Of a stretch of 36,938 nt of DNA, positions 1 through 9,742 are shown piece after piece. Origin of the DNA: Isotricha intestinalis. Lineage: Eukaryota > Ciliophora > Litostomatea > Vestibuliferida > Isotrichidae. The notes beneath the pieces were generated by a model, which searched no databases, was not told where the DNA came from, and saw only the letters and a list, made by a program, of their open reading frames with translations. The position numbers were made by a program, and so were the translations under genes. The DNA is taken from assembly GCA_023807065.1 (NCBI GenBank), contig JAJJLU010000496.1:1-36938 (forward strand), given 5' to 3'. Every line of letters starts with the position of its first letter. Within the stretch, counting starts at the first letter, position 1.

Positions 1-725
1 CCTCTAGTATTTTTCTTATAAGTTCCCTATTTGTTAATGGAGTTTTTAAGTAATTTAATAAAATTTAATGAAAATTATGCCAATGGCTAAAATTAAACAT
101 AACAATCCAGGTAAAAGAAAATTATTTATCATATTTTAAAAATTAAACTCCTGTAATTATATGTTGCAGATTTATGATAACCTAACAAAGATGATATAAG
201 TCTTTTAGGAGGCAACAATTTTTATGAAATTATCTTTGTTTTTAGAGCATTTTTTTCTTCTTTATCTAACTTATATTTCTTATTCTTCAGGACAATCTAT
301 ATTATTTACTTATTTTTTATTTTTTTTGTTTCTTATTTTTCTTTGAATAGTAATTTTATTTTCAAAAAAATTTTTTTTCTTATTCAATATAAAAAAAATT
401 TTTTTTAAATTAAATTATAATAATATCCTAAATTAGCCATCAAATAAAATTTGGAAATTTTAAAATTAAACAAACAAAATATTTTCAAATTTTCTAAAAT
501 AATAAATTTATATATAGAAATATTGATTAAGGCATTTTATAATAATTATTATTTTCAAATTTATATTGTATAAAATGATTTTTGAATTATTTTACATTAT
601 TTAATATTATTCATTTATATATAGAACTAATTTCTAAATTAATCATCATTATAAAAATTATTATAAATAAAAGTAAAGGGATTAAAATTATATTTTAAAT
701 AATTTAATTATTAATTATATATAAA
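1..725. other. Region without a convincing gene
   Basis: No long open frame is present. Bases 1-300 are visibly less A+T-rich than the other spacers and hold only fragments. One is a 25-codon hydrophobic frame on the - strand (132 down to 55, beginning MINNFLLPGL, a single membrane-helix-like stretch). Another is a + strand frame without an ATG, roughly 183-420, with a hydrophobic translation containing LLGGNNFYEI. They could be the edge of a gene that continues outside the window or pieces of an intron-containing gene, but I could not join them with GT-AG introns. Bases 300-725 are plain A+T-rich spacer upstream of the next gene. Confidence 0.4.
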
Positions 726-1979
726 ATGAGAAATAGTAATTCAGGAAGTTTTAAAATTGAATCAGATTCACCTAATACTCCTTCTATTAATTCAAAAGAC
801 AATAATTACATTATTCCAAATTATGAAGAAATAATAAATTCAAATGATAATTTTGAAGAATTAAATAATGAGAAAGAAGAAAAGTCACTTAATAATATAA
901 ATAATGAAAATAATATTGATTACGAAAAAAAAATGTCTACAAGAAGCACCGAGGAAATAAAATATGAAAAAAATAAAGATTTTCCTATTTTAAAAGATTA
1001 TAAACAAGAAAAATTAGTTAAAACTTTTAATCAAAAAAATAACAGTCCTTTAATAAAAAAAAACATTTATAACAAAGATGAATATGAAGAATATGAAAAA
1101 GATGATGGAAATAAATTAAATATTAATGAATTAAATAATTATATTGAAAAGCAAAATAAAAAATCTGAAAAGAAAATTAAAGAATTAAAACCTAAAGAAA
1201 GTGATATTCCTGAAAGTGAACTTAAAATATCATCTAATTCATATAAAAGAAAGAATAAAAAGGAAAAAAATAAAAATAACCTTTACAACGATAATTTCAA
1301 TATTTCAACTAAAAAAAGAAATGATTTTACCTTAGGAAAAAATGAAAAAAAAAATGAAGATTCAAAAAGTGAAAAAGAGTATTTAAAAGTAAATACAGAA
1401 TATAAATCAACAAAATCAATTAATAATTATACTATTTCCACTAATTATCTTAAAAATAATTATTTAATAATTCAACCAAGAAATAGTCCTGTTATCACAG
1501 AGCTTGATTTTTCAAAAAATAGATTTAAAAACATGAAAGGAAAAATTAAAAATAAAAATAATTATCAAAATTCTAAATATGATAAACTTACTTTATATAA
1601 TAAAACTATTGATGATGTTTTTAATAGTATTAATATTAAAAACTTTAATAAAGATGTTAAAAAAATTATTAGAAATAATACTGTAAATAATTTAAAAGGA
1701 AAAAGAAAAGAATATCCAATTCAAAATTATCATTTAATTGAAAAAAAGAGATCAAATAAAGATTTTAATAATTCTCAGAAATTAGAAGAAATAAAAAATA
1801 ATTTATTTGATTATAATAAACCCTTAAAAACTGAAAATACTTATAATTTAAAAAAATGTAAAAATTATTATCCAAATAATTTCGATTTTTCTGAATATAT
1901 AAGATTACATTCTTTAAATAGAATAACTCCTAAAAATAATTTTGGAAATATTTATAGTTATTCATTTAAAAAGTTTTAG
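726..1979 (+). CDS. Asn/Lys/Glu-rich protein of unknown function, 417 aa
   Basis: I do not recognise this protein. It is 417 residues, strongly basic and low in complexity, dominated by Asn, Lys, Glu and Ser, with no membrane segment or signal peptide. The first ~230 residues are acidic/basic mixed low-complexity sequence. The second half (from about residue 245, around the stretch YLIIQPRNSPVITELDFS) is a little more varied and may be the conserved part. It ends in a Phe/Tyr-rich tail (YSYSFKKF). The start is the first ATG after an A+T-rich leader, and the stop is TAG. It is convergent with the next gene, with only 41 bp between the two stops. It is probably an intrinsically disordered, cytoskeleton- or RNA-associated protein, but that is a guess. 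Confidence 0.75.
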   Translation: MRNSNSGSFKIESDSPNTPSINSKDNNYIIPNYEEIINSNDNFEELNNEKEEKSLNNINNENNIDYEKKMSTRSTEEIKYEKNKDFPILKDYKQEKLVKTFNQKNNSPLIKKNIYNKDEYEEYEKDDGNKLNINELNNYIEKQNKKSEKKIKELKPKESDIPESELKISSNSYKRKNKKEKNKNNLYNDNFNISTKKRNDFTLGKNEKKNEDSKSEKEYLKVNTEYKSTKSINNYTISTNYLKNNYLIIQPRNSPVITELDFSKNRFKNMKGKIKNKNNYQNSKYDKLTLYNKTIDDVFNSINIKNFNKDVKKIIRNNTVNNLKGKRKEYPIQNYHLIEKKRSNKDFNNSQKLEEIKNNLFDYNKPLKTENTYNLKKCKNYYPNNFDFSEYIRLHSLNRITPKNNFGNIYSYSFKKF

Positions 1980-2020
1980 TTAATATTTATTTTCATTTTA
2001 TTTAAAAAAATTATATTAAA

Positions 2021-2902
2021 TTATTTCAATAAATTCTCTTTACTTTTAATTCTATTTTTTTTAAAATCTTCTATTTTTTTTTGTAAATCAAAAACCATTT
2101 TTAATTTATTTTCTGCTTTTTCTTTTCTTATTTCATCTTCTTTTTGTTTTTTTAATATTTCTTCATTTAAATCATTTTTTAATTTTTCAAATTCATTTTG
2201 ACTTTTTTCTAAATCTTTATTAAGTAAATTATTTTTTAATTTTTCCTCATTTAATTTTTCATTATAATTAACTTTCATTTGATTCATTTTTTCATTATTT
2301 TTCCTTGTATTATCAATTGAATTTCTTAAATCAGAATTTTCTTGTTTTAAAGATTCAATTTCATAAAACATTTTATTTAATTTTTCATCAATTTCATTCA
2401 TTTTTTCTTCTTGTTGATTTTTAATATAAATTAAACATTTTTCATCATTATCACTTTTTTCTTTTAATCTATTATATTTATCCAATAAAATTTTATAATC
2501 TATTTCAATTTGGTTTTTAACTTTATTTATATTTTGACATTCTATTTCTGTTTCTTTTAATAATTCTTCTATATTACTTCTTTTATTAATTTCATTTTGT
2601 AAATTATTTTCTCTAATTTTTGCCTGAGAAATAAGACAATTAACATTGTCAATTTGATTACTTAATAATAAATTGCTTTTATTTAATTTATCGTTTTGAT
2701 TTGCAAGCTCGTAATTTTTTGATCTTTGGTTTTTTAATTCATTTTCTAAATGTTGATTAAGATCAGATAAACGATTAATGTCTTCTCTTAAAATAATATT
2801 GTCATTTATTAAAAAAGTTTGATTTGATTGATTCATTATTTGGGCATTATTTAAATTAGATTGAATTGTTGGAATGTAGGAAATGTATTTTTTTTCATTC
2901 AT
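2021..2902 (-). CDS. Coiled-coil protein, 293 aa
   Basis: This 293-residue protein is almost entirely heptad-like. From about residue 33 to the C-terminus there is a continuous run of Leu/Ile/Met at a/d-like spacing among Lys, Glu, Asn and Gln (for example LNQHLENELKNQRSKNYEL). The first ~30 residues (MNEKKYISYIPTIQSNLN...) are non-helical and may be the only non-coil part. No motor, kinase or zinc motif is visible. It ends with TAA and runs convergent to the gene at 726-1979. Long, simple coiled coils of this kind are common in basal-body, cortical and ciliary proteins of protists. The assignment is structural only and gives no precise function. Confidence 0.78.
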   Translation of the reverse strand: MNEKKYISYIPTIQSNLNNAQIMNQSNQTFLINDNIILREDINRLSDLNQHLENELKNQRSKNYELANQNDKLNKSNLLLSNQIDNVNCLISQAKIRENNLQNEINKRSNIEELLKETEIECQNINKVKNQIEIDYKILLDKYNRLKEKSDNDEKCLIYIKNQQEEKMNEIDEKLNKMFYEIESLKQENSDLRNSIDNTRKNNEKMNQMKVNYNEKLNEEKLKNNLLNKDLEKSQNEFEKLKNDLNEEILKKQKEDEIRKEKAENKLKMVFDLQKKIEDFKKNRIKSKENLLK

Positions 2903-3619
2903 TTTATTTATTTTGTTTAAATTTATTTAAATTTGTAATTTTATTTAAACAATTTGATACCATTTAATTAATTAATAAATAGGATTTATGTTTTAAAATT
3001 ATTCTAAATTATTTCTTTAAAATCTTTTCTTTCAAAATTTAATTCTTTATATAAGAAATTATTCTTTATTATTGATATAATATATTTGATTTGAATGTTT
3101 ATATTATTAATGTATGATTTCAACTTTTTGTTTAATTAGTTAAAATAATATAAAAGGTAGAAATATATATCTTTAACTAATTACAATAATAATATTAATT
3201 AAAATTTTCAACATGATTTCAAAATTGAATAACATCATATATAAATAAAAATTAAAATAAATTTTTGTATTTAAAATTTTTTGCTAATTAATACAAATAT
3301 TATAATGTAATATTTCAAAAGATCATTTTATTATATATAATTATTAGTTCAATATTTAGTTGAAATTCAAAATAAAATTAACGGGGTTCAGACTGAATTA
3401 AAATAAGAAACAAGGATTAAACAATCATTATCAAAAATAAAAATATAAAAGATACAATATTTTTTGTAAGATTCACTTATACTTTAAATTTTTAAATTTA
3501 CTATATTTTATTTCTATTTATATTCTTTATAATATTATTATATATAAATAAAAAAAAAAAAAAAATACAAAAATAAATTATTAAAATACAATATCATTTA
3601 AAAAATAAGATTGAATTGT
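2903..3619. other. A+T-rich intergenic spacer
   Basis: Spacer between two - strand genes. It holds no open frame worth reporting. It includes a run of 16 A (about 3550-3565) and a small less A+T-rich island near 3380-3415 (containing CGGGGTTCAGACTGA), which does not fold into an obvious tRNA. Nothing else is visible. Confidence 0.5.
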
Positions 3620-4648
3620 CTATAAATCATCAGTATCAATATCATAAGGTTCCCCTTCACAAGGATATATAGTAGCTTTTCCTTTTAATAATCCTTTTTC
3701 AAAATTTCCTTCAATAATATCTCCATTTTCTTGATATAAAATTCCTTCTCCATGAAAAGAATCATCTAAAAAATTTCCTTCATAAACTCCTCCTTTTCCA
3801 AAATAAAAAACTCCTTTACCACTTCTTGAACCATTAATAAAATTCCCAACATATTTATCACCATTATTGAAAGTTAATTCACCTTCACCATTAAAATCAC
3901 CATTTATAAAATTTCCAATATACTTATCTTTATTATTATAAATATATATCCCTAAACCATTAAATTTTCCATTTAAAAAATTCCCTTCGTAAATATCTCC
4001 ATTAGGAAAATATTGTTTTCCATTTCCATTAATAATTCCATCAATAAAATTCCCCATTATAATTTCTCCATTATTTAAACTAATTAACATTCCATAACCA
4101 TTATATTTCCCATTTTTAAAATTACCTCTATATTCACTTACATCTTTTATAATTAATTTCCCTTCACCTTCAAAATTTCCTTTTAAAAAATTACCTTCGT
4201 ATATATCTCCTTCTTTAAAATATAATATTCCTTCTCCATCTCTTAATCCTTCTTTAAATAAACCAATATATTTATCTCCATTTGAATATATTAATTCTCC
4301 TTTACCATCAAATTTACCTTTATAAAATTCTCCTTCATATATTATTTTTCCATCATCAAATATTAATTTTCCTAATTGTTTTTCATTGAATTTATCAAAA
4401 AGACCTTGGAATTTTATTTTTTCATTTATGTTTTCTAAAATTCCGAAAGAATCTATTTCTCCGTTTTTTAATTGTCCGTCGAAAGTACTTCCATCTTTAA
4501 ATTGTAAAGTAAAAAAACCTGATGGATGATTTTGTTTAGTTTCATTTATTTCATTTTTTTGAATAGTGTCTTCTTTTAAAAGTGCTTCATCTAGTTTTTT
4601 CTTTTCATTTTCAATATTTAAATTTTCATCTATATTATTATTTTCCAT
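3620..4648 (-). CDS. MORN-repeat protein, 342 aa
   Basis: The 342-residue protein has a short charged N-terminus (about 40 residues) followed by twelve tandem MORN (membrane occupation and recognition nexus) repeats of about 23 residues that fill the rest. The repeat cores are easy to see, for example IYEGEFYKGKFDGKG, KYIGLFKEGLRDGEG, IYEGNFLKGNFEGEG and KYVGNFINGSRSGKG. The first two units (TFDGQLKNGEIDSFG and KFQGLFDKFNEKQLG) and the last are more degenerate. MORN arrays fold as extended beta-hairpin solenoids and commonly act as scaffolds at membranes, the cell cortex, basal bodies or cilia. No catalytic domain such as a PIP kinase or SET domain is attached, so this is a stand-alone MORN scaffold. 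Stop codon TAG. Confidence 0.93.
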   Translation of the reverse strand: MENNNIDENLNIENEKKKLDEALLKEDTIQKNEINETKQNHPSGFFTLQFKDGSTFDGQLKNGEIDSFGILENINEKIKFQGLFDKFNEKQLGKLIFDDGKIIYEGEFYKGKFDGKGELIYSNGDKYIGLFKEGLRDGEGILYFKEGDIYEGNFLKGNFEGEGKLIIKDVSEYRGNFKNGKYNGYGMLISLNNGEIIMGNFIDGIINGNGKQYFPNGDIYEGNFLNGKFNGLGIYIYNNKDKYIGNFINGDFNGEGELTFNNGDKYVGNFINGSRSGKGVFYFGKGGVYEGNFLDDSFHGEGILYQENGDIIEGNFEKGLLKGKATIYPCEGEPYDIDTDDL

Positions 4649-5008
4649 GATTTAAATTTTATTTTTTAAATTATTAATTTAATCTAATACTTTAAATTAT
4701 AATAATTATTTAAATTTGAATATAATTGTTTTATATTTAAATTTAAATTTCACTTATAAAATAAATAATTAATTACTTTAAAAACCCAAACAATTTTATT
4801 AGTACATAAAATATTGATTAATATATTAATAACATTAAATTAAAAATAATGTCAAATTATTCTTTTTTATTGTTTTTTTCTTTTTATATTTTAACTTTAT
4901 AAATAAATGTATATAATTTTAAACTAAAAATAATAATTAAAAAAAATTAATTTATAATAGAAAAAAAATTAATGAAATAATCTTCATATACAATTAAATT
5001 TATATCCT
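4649..5008. other. A+T-rich intergenic spacer
   Basis: A 360-bp spacer between two - strand genes. I see no open frame, repeat or structured element in it. Confidence 0.5.
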
Positions 5009-6038
5009 TTAATTATCTAATTTATCTTTAACAATATTATTACTACTATAAAATTTATTTTTTTTAGGAATTGGAATATTATTTAATTCAGAAACTTTAA
5101 ATTTATTTTCTTGATTAGTTAATTTATTGTCATTATTTAAATTTATATTTAAATTAATATTCATATTTAAGAAATTAGCGGAATTTCTTTTCATATTTTT
5201 AACAACAATTTTATTTTTTTTATCACCATAATCATCAAAAATATTTTTTGAATTAATCCTTTTAGAATCATAAAAATTAGAATTAAAAAAAGAACTATAA
5301 TTATTATTTTCTGAGACTTCTTCAATAATATTTTCAGTATCAATATATTTTTTATGGAAATTATCATTAATTAAAATTTGTTTAATTTTTTCAATATCTT
5401 CACTTAATTCATTTATTTCATCTTCTTTTTCTTCTTCTATTGATAAAAATTTTTTATATTTTTTATTTAATAATTCTTTTTCTAATTTTAATTCATTTTC
5501 CGCTAAGGAAATTTCATTTGAATTTTTACAATAAATTTCTTTATTTTCTTCTTGAAAAAGATCTATTTTGTTTAATATATAAGTATCTTCTTTTATTTTT
5601 ATAATTAAATCATCTATTTTATTTATTTCATTTTTTATTGTAAAGTTTAAATTCTTTAATTGCTCAATTTCATTTTTTTTATCTTCATTAGCAAGATTTA
5701 TATCTTCTATTGTTTTTAAAGTTTCTTGATTCTAATAAAAATAAATAAATATTTACTTTTAACATTAAATAATTTTTTTCTTCATATTCTTTTTTTAAAG
5801 AATCACTTAAAAGATTTTTTAAACTTAAAAGATTTTCAATTGTATAATTATAATATAAGTCTTTATCTTCTTTTTGATTTGATAGATATTCGATTTGAAA
5901 AAATTTAATTAATTTTGTTAAATTTTTTAAAGAGGAAATTTCTCCATTTATTAATTCATTTTTTGAAAATGTTGAAGTATAAAAATTAGGAGATGATTTT
6001 ATTCTTATTTTATTTCTCGAATTTGAATTTTTTTTCAT
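5009..6038 (-). CDS. Coiled-coil protein, 334 aa, two exons
   Basis: Two open stretches are joined by one 25-nt intron (5732-5756). Exon 1 is 6038 to 5757 (94 codons, ending LMLK) and exon 2 is 5731 to 5009, starting NQETLKTIED. The joined frame is open throughout and gives 334 residues. Without the intron the frame closes shortly after residue 94. The N-terminus is Ser/Asn/Lys-rich. The middle (residues ~80-235) is a Lys/Glu/Asn coiled coil, and the C-terminal ~90 residues are Asn-rich and disordered. I recognise no family. The neighbouring MORN and coiled-coil genes on the same strand suggest, weakly, a cytoskeletal or cortical setting. Stop codon TAA. Confidence 0.8.
5732..5756 (-). other. 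Spliceosomal intron, 25 nt
   Basis: On the - strand the segment begins GTAAAT and ends ATTAG and is almost pure A+T. Its length is not a multiple of three, so removing it restores a frame that then runs 240 codons to 5009. It splits codons in phase 0, after residue 94 of the coiled-coil protein. The size is typical of ciliate micro-introns. Confidence 0.85.
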
Positions 6039-6159
6039 TAATTAAAATATTCTAATTAAATTATTATAAATATAAAATTACATAAAATAAAGAAAAAAAT
6101 AATTAAATAAGTTTTATTCTTTAAAATCTAAATGAAAATTTATTATATTTTAAAAAAAT

Positions 6160-7311
6160 ATGAATGGTATAACACCTTTAAATAATTTTATAAGTAATTA
6201 TTTAAATGGTTCTCCAAGGCTTTTAAATAAAACTTTTGTTTTAGGAAATGTTTCATGTGATTTAGATAGTTTTTTAAGTAGTTATTTATTAAGTATAGCA
6301 AATAATTTTTCAAAAGAAGAAACAAATCAAATTTATATTCCAATTATAAATTGTCCTAGAAAAGAATTAAGATATAGATTTGATATAATTTATTTAACTA
6401 AAAGATTTAATATTGATATTGAAAATATGATTTATATTGATGATGATTTTTTTAAAAGAGTAATTCGTAAAAAAAAAGCTAAATTTATTTTAGTCGATCA
6501 TAATAAACCAGATTTAAATCAAAGAAAATTTATTAATGAAAATAATATTATTGGAATATATGATCATCATAAAGATGAAGGCTTAAATATTTTAGATAAA
6601 ACTATTATTTATCCTTTAGGTTCTTGTTCTTCTTTAATATTAAAGAAATTTTATGAAAAAAATTTTTATCTATTTAATTATGTTCATCCTTTATTTTCTG
6701 TTTCAGCAATGTTAAATGATACTGAGAATTTTGATAAAAATTTGTTTCAAAAAAAATGGACAATGTTTGATAAAAATATATTTGATTTAATCATTTATAA
6801 AAATCCTAATTATAATTTTACTCAAGAATTTATTAATCAGTTTTTTCAACAAGTAAATAAAGAAAAATATGATGAAAATAAAAACTTAAGTATTGGTTTA
6901 GAAGGTATTTTAAAAAAAGATAAAAAAAACTATATTTGGAGTAAAAACTTCAAAGCTGGATGGTCAAGTTTAGAAATTCATTTAGATAGTGTAATTAAAA
7001 AATTTGGGAAACAAAAATTATTCCAAAAAATTGATGAGAAGTGTTTAAATGAAGGACATAATATTTATTTGATTAATTATAATGATAAATATTTAAATAA
7101 TAAAGCGAAATCTATTTTAGTTTATAATTATAATTTATCGAAAGATAAATTTCAATTTATAAATAAAACTATTCAAACTATGGTTTCTAAAATTTGTTAT
7201 AAAGTCGAAGAACAATATGATGATGATTGTGTAAAATATATAATGGTTTCTTCAATTAGTAGAAAACATTTTGAACCTATTTTAAGAAAGTATTTTAATA
7301 ATATAATTTAA
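6160..7311 (+). CDS. DHH-family phosphoesterase, PRUNE/exopolyphosphatase type
   Basis: A 383-residue protein of the DHH superfamily, closest in motif layout to animal PRUNE and yeast PPX1 exopolyphosphatase. Visible metal-binding motifs are GNVSCDLDSF (29-38, the family's GN..CDLDS signature with D34 and D36), VDHN (112-115), DHHKDEG (135-141) and the later LNDTEN (Asp187) after the PLGSCSSL stretch (152-159). The C-terminal half (from ~residue 245) matches the position of the DHHA2 substrate-binding domain and includes a GWSSLEIHL segment. Family members hydrolyse short-chain polyphosphate or nucleotides in the cytosol with Mn/Mg ions. Length is normal for the family and no key residue appears missing. 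No intron is needed, and the stop is TAA. PRUNE versus PPX1 cannot be settled by eye. Confidence 0.88.
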   Translation: MNGITPLNNFISNYLNGSPRLLNKTFVLGNVSCDLDSFLSSYLLSIANNFSKEETNQIYIPIINCPRKELRYRFDIIYLTKRFNIDIENMIYIDDDFFKRVIRKKKAKFILVDHNKPDLNQRKFINENNIIGIYDHHKDEGLNILDKTIIYPLGSCSSLILKKFYEKNFYLFNYVHPLFSVSAMLNDTENFDKNLFQKKWTMFDKNIFDLIIYKNPNYNFTQEFINQFFQQVNKEKYDENKNLSIGLEGILKKDKKNYIWSKNFKAGWSSLEIHLDSVIKKFGKQKLFQKIDEKCLNEGHNIYLINYNDKYLNNKAKSILVYNYNLSKDKFQFINKTIQTMVSKICYKVEEQYDDDCVKYIMVSSISRKHFEPILRKYFNNII

Positions 7312-8411
7312 TCATAACTTAATTTTTAATTTTAATTTTATGGTTTATATTATAGTTTATTTTAAATAAATTATAATTACAAATTTATTTTATAAATATA
7401 AAATGAATTATTGAATTTAATTTTTTAATAATAAAAACAATTTTTTATAAATAAACGAAGAATTTCAATGGTAATATTTATTGAAATAATTGCTTAGAAT
7501 AATCTCCTATTAATTTAATAATAAAAAAAAAAATATAAAAAATAGAAATAATGGAAAATATTCAATTCCTAAATTAGTAATATTGAGTGAATAAATATTA
7601 TTATGTTAAAATATAAAAAATAAGATTCATTTAAATGATATTTATCAATGTTAAATGAGATTTATAACATTATTTTAGATTTCATAACATTATTTTTTTA
7701 TTCTAATGATTAAAATAAATGTCCTAGAAATTGAGACTTTAAGAATATAATTAATTCAAAAAGTACTATGAATCTATTTTAGTTTTAGTAAAGAATATTT
7801 TTAATGAAATTAAAATAAAAAAACTTTATTTTAATTTCATTAAGACAAAATTATATAATAAAATTCTGTCTTAATATTTCTCACTAAATATTTAAATATT
7901 TTAATTAAAAATTTAAATGAATTATTTAAATAAATTTGTGGTATATAGAAAAAAATTAATTTACGTGAATTCATTCTAATTTTTATTTTATCAATTATTA
8001 TTATTATTTAATATATTTAAATAAAAAAAATTCATTTATTATAAAAATTAGGAAGAAGGGTTTTTTGAATTAAATTGTTTATTGAATTTTTAGTATTCTT
8101 TATTAAAAAATTGTAAAAAGATTTAAAAATAAAATGAACAATTAATGTCTTATCTATAATAATTATATAAATAACTTATTTTATTTTTCTCCAATAAATA
8201 ATAAGTTTAAATTATATTTTAATTTATATAATAAAATTTTTTCAATTCAAACAAGCTTAAAAATTTTATAAAAATCTAAATATTTCAAAACAATTGAATG
8301 ATTTACTTAAATTTTTAATCACTTATTTTTTATTTTCAAATAAAATCATTTTAAAATATTCCTAATTAGACTATATTAGGAGAGAAAAAAAAAAATTAAA
8401 ATAAAAAAAAT
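7312..8411. other. Intergenic region holding copy A of a ~100-bp repeat
   Basis: About 1.1 kb without an open frame of note between two + strand genes. The only structure I could identify is the repeat copy at 7971-8080, listed separately. The rest is simple A+T-rich sequence. Confidence 0.5.
7971..8080 (+). repeat. Dispersed non-coding repeat, copy A
   Basis: This stretch aligns with 9428-9530 almost end to end with only short indels. Shared blocks include TCATTCTA, TATCAATTATTATTA, TTTAATATATTTAAATAAAAA and a less A+T-rich end, AGGAAG(A/C)AG(G/A)G followed by TTTTTGAA. The orientation is the same, about 1.45 kb apart, flanking the small gene at 8412-8792. The copy ends 331 bp before that gene's ATG. 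Confidence 0.7.
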
Positions 8412-8792
8412 ATGTCAGAAAAACCTCAATATACAACATCTCAATCAGTAAATAACTTAGACAATCCAAATCAAATACGCAATAATAACATAAATCCAAA
8501 TAATCCAAATTCATATTCACAACCATTATATGTTCAACAGCAGCCAGTATATATTCAGCAGCCAGCATATATAGTTCAGCAACCATATTATGTTCAACAA
8601 CCTTATTATGGTCGTAGTAATAGTGATGCTCTTTTAACAGGAATGGTTGTGGGAAGTATGCTTGGTCCAAGAATGATGGGTCCTCCTATGATGCGACCTC
8701 CTATGATGGGACCTCCTATGATGGGACCTAGAATGATGGGACCAAGACCTATGGGACCGATGGGACCTTCTAGAGCTTGTTCAATTTTTTGA
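8412..8792 (+). CDS. Small YQP/MGP-repeat protein with C-terminal CaaX box, 126 aa
   Basis: The 126-residue protein has three parts. Residues 1-36 are Asn/Ser-rich. Residues 37-66 are Tyr-Val-Gln-Gln-Pro-type repeats (VQQQPVYIQQPAYIVQQPYY). After a short Gly/Leu/Val stretch (LLTGMVVGSMLG, 74-85), residues 86-119 are Met-Gly-Pro repeats in which MMGP and PPMM units alternate. The last four residues are Cys-Ser-Ile-Phe, a good prenylation (CaaX) signal, so the protein is probably lipid-anchored. It is the only gene here ending in TGA. Tyr/Gln/Pro and Met/Gly/Pro repeat tails occur in small membrane-associated or condensate-forming proteins; I assign no function. Codon use is less A+T-rich than in its neighbours because of the Gly and Pro codons. 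An overlapping - strand frame is its shadow. Confidence 0.82.
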   Translation: MSEKPQYTTSQSVNNLDNPNQIRNNNINPNNPNSYSQPLYVQQQPVYIQQPAYIVQQPYYVQQPYYGRSNSDALLTGMVVGSMLGPRMMGPPMMRPPMMGPPMMGPRMMGPRPMGPMGPSRACSIF

Positions 8793-9742
8793 ATGGTTGT
8801 TTTGTTCTTTTTTAGAATTCTATTTTGAAAATTGTATTGGTTTTTTTTTCAAATATTTCTATAGATGAGAAAATTTATGACTTATATAGTTATTTTTTTG
8901 AATAGGGAATAAATATTTAGTTCTTTTTTTTTTATTTTTTTATATTCTTTTTAAATGAAAAATAAAAATTTTTTGTTTTTTTTTTTGTTAAATTTTTTTT
9001 GGTTTTTGAATAAAATGAAAAAAATAATTTATATCAAATAATCATTACTTTTATTATTATCTTTTTTCAAATAAACCAATGATTGTTATATATCAATGAA
9101 TAGTAAATAATTTGAAGAATTGTATTTTCATTTGATTACTATTTATTTATTTTTTATGTAAATGATTTAGAACATTAAATTTTTTTTATTATACCTAATT
9201 TAATGTTTTTATTACCGTAAGTTTAATTAGGTTTTCCTAGAAAATAATTATAAAGGTAAAAATGGTTTTTATATTGAATAACAATTTTTAATTAATAAAA
9301 AGTCTTATTGTTTATTTAATAAATTTAATTTAATTTCAATATTTCTTTTATTTATTAATTATCTTTTTCATTTATTTTAATTATTATTTAAATGCTCGTT
9401 ATTTTTAATATTAAAATCAATTGTGTTTCATTCTATTTTTATTATATCAATTATTATTATTTAATATATTTAAATAAAAACAAATTTATTTATCATATAA
9501 TCAGGAAGCAGAGCTTTTTGAATAAATGTTTTTATAAAAATAATAAATAGAAGTTTGAATAATATTGTTCTGTAAAGTTGAAATAGTATTTATTATCTTA
9601 GAATATTGTTTTATGAAATTTTAAAAAATTTCATTTTTATATATTTATATTATATAACATTTACTTTTTCAATTAAATAATAATCTAATAATTTTTTTAG
9701 TTTGTAAAATAAAATTAAAAGTAATAATTTAATAATTAGTAA
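8793..9742. other. Intergenic region holding copy B of a ~100-bp repeat
   Basis: A 950-bp region with T-rich sequence just after the preceding stop (8800-9010) and the second copy of the dispersed repeat at 9428-9530. No open frame of note. Confidence 0.5.
9428..9530 (+). repeat. Dispersed non-coding repeat, copy B
   Basis: Second copy of the repeat at 7971-8080. Relative to copy A it lacks one ATT triplet in the ATT run and carries a few substitutions. Its conserved 3' end reads AATCAGGAAGCAGAGC followed by a T run and GAAT. It ends 212 bp upstream of the ATG of the giant kinase gene. Confidence 0.7.

Noticed and set aside
3380..3415. Less A+T-rich spot with GGGGTTCAGACTGA, considered as tRNA or snoRNA
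   Set aside because: No acceptor stem, anticodon arm or paired C/D boxes could be found.
8371..8670. Minus-strand 99-codon frame
   Set aside because: Overlaps the MGP-repeat gene on the other strand, whose repeats and CaaX end are more convincing.
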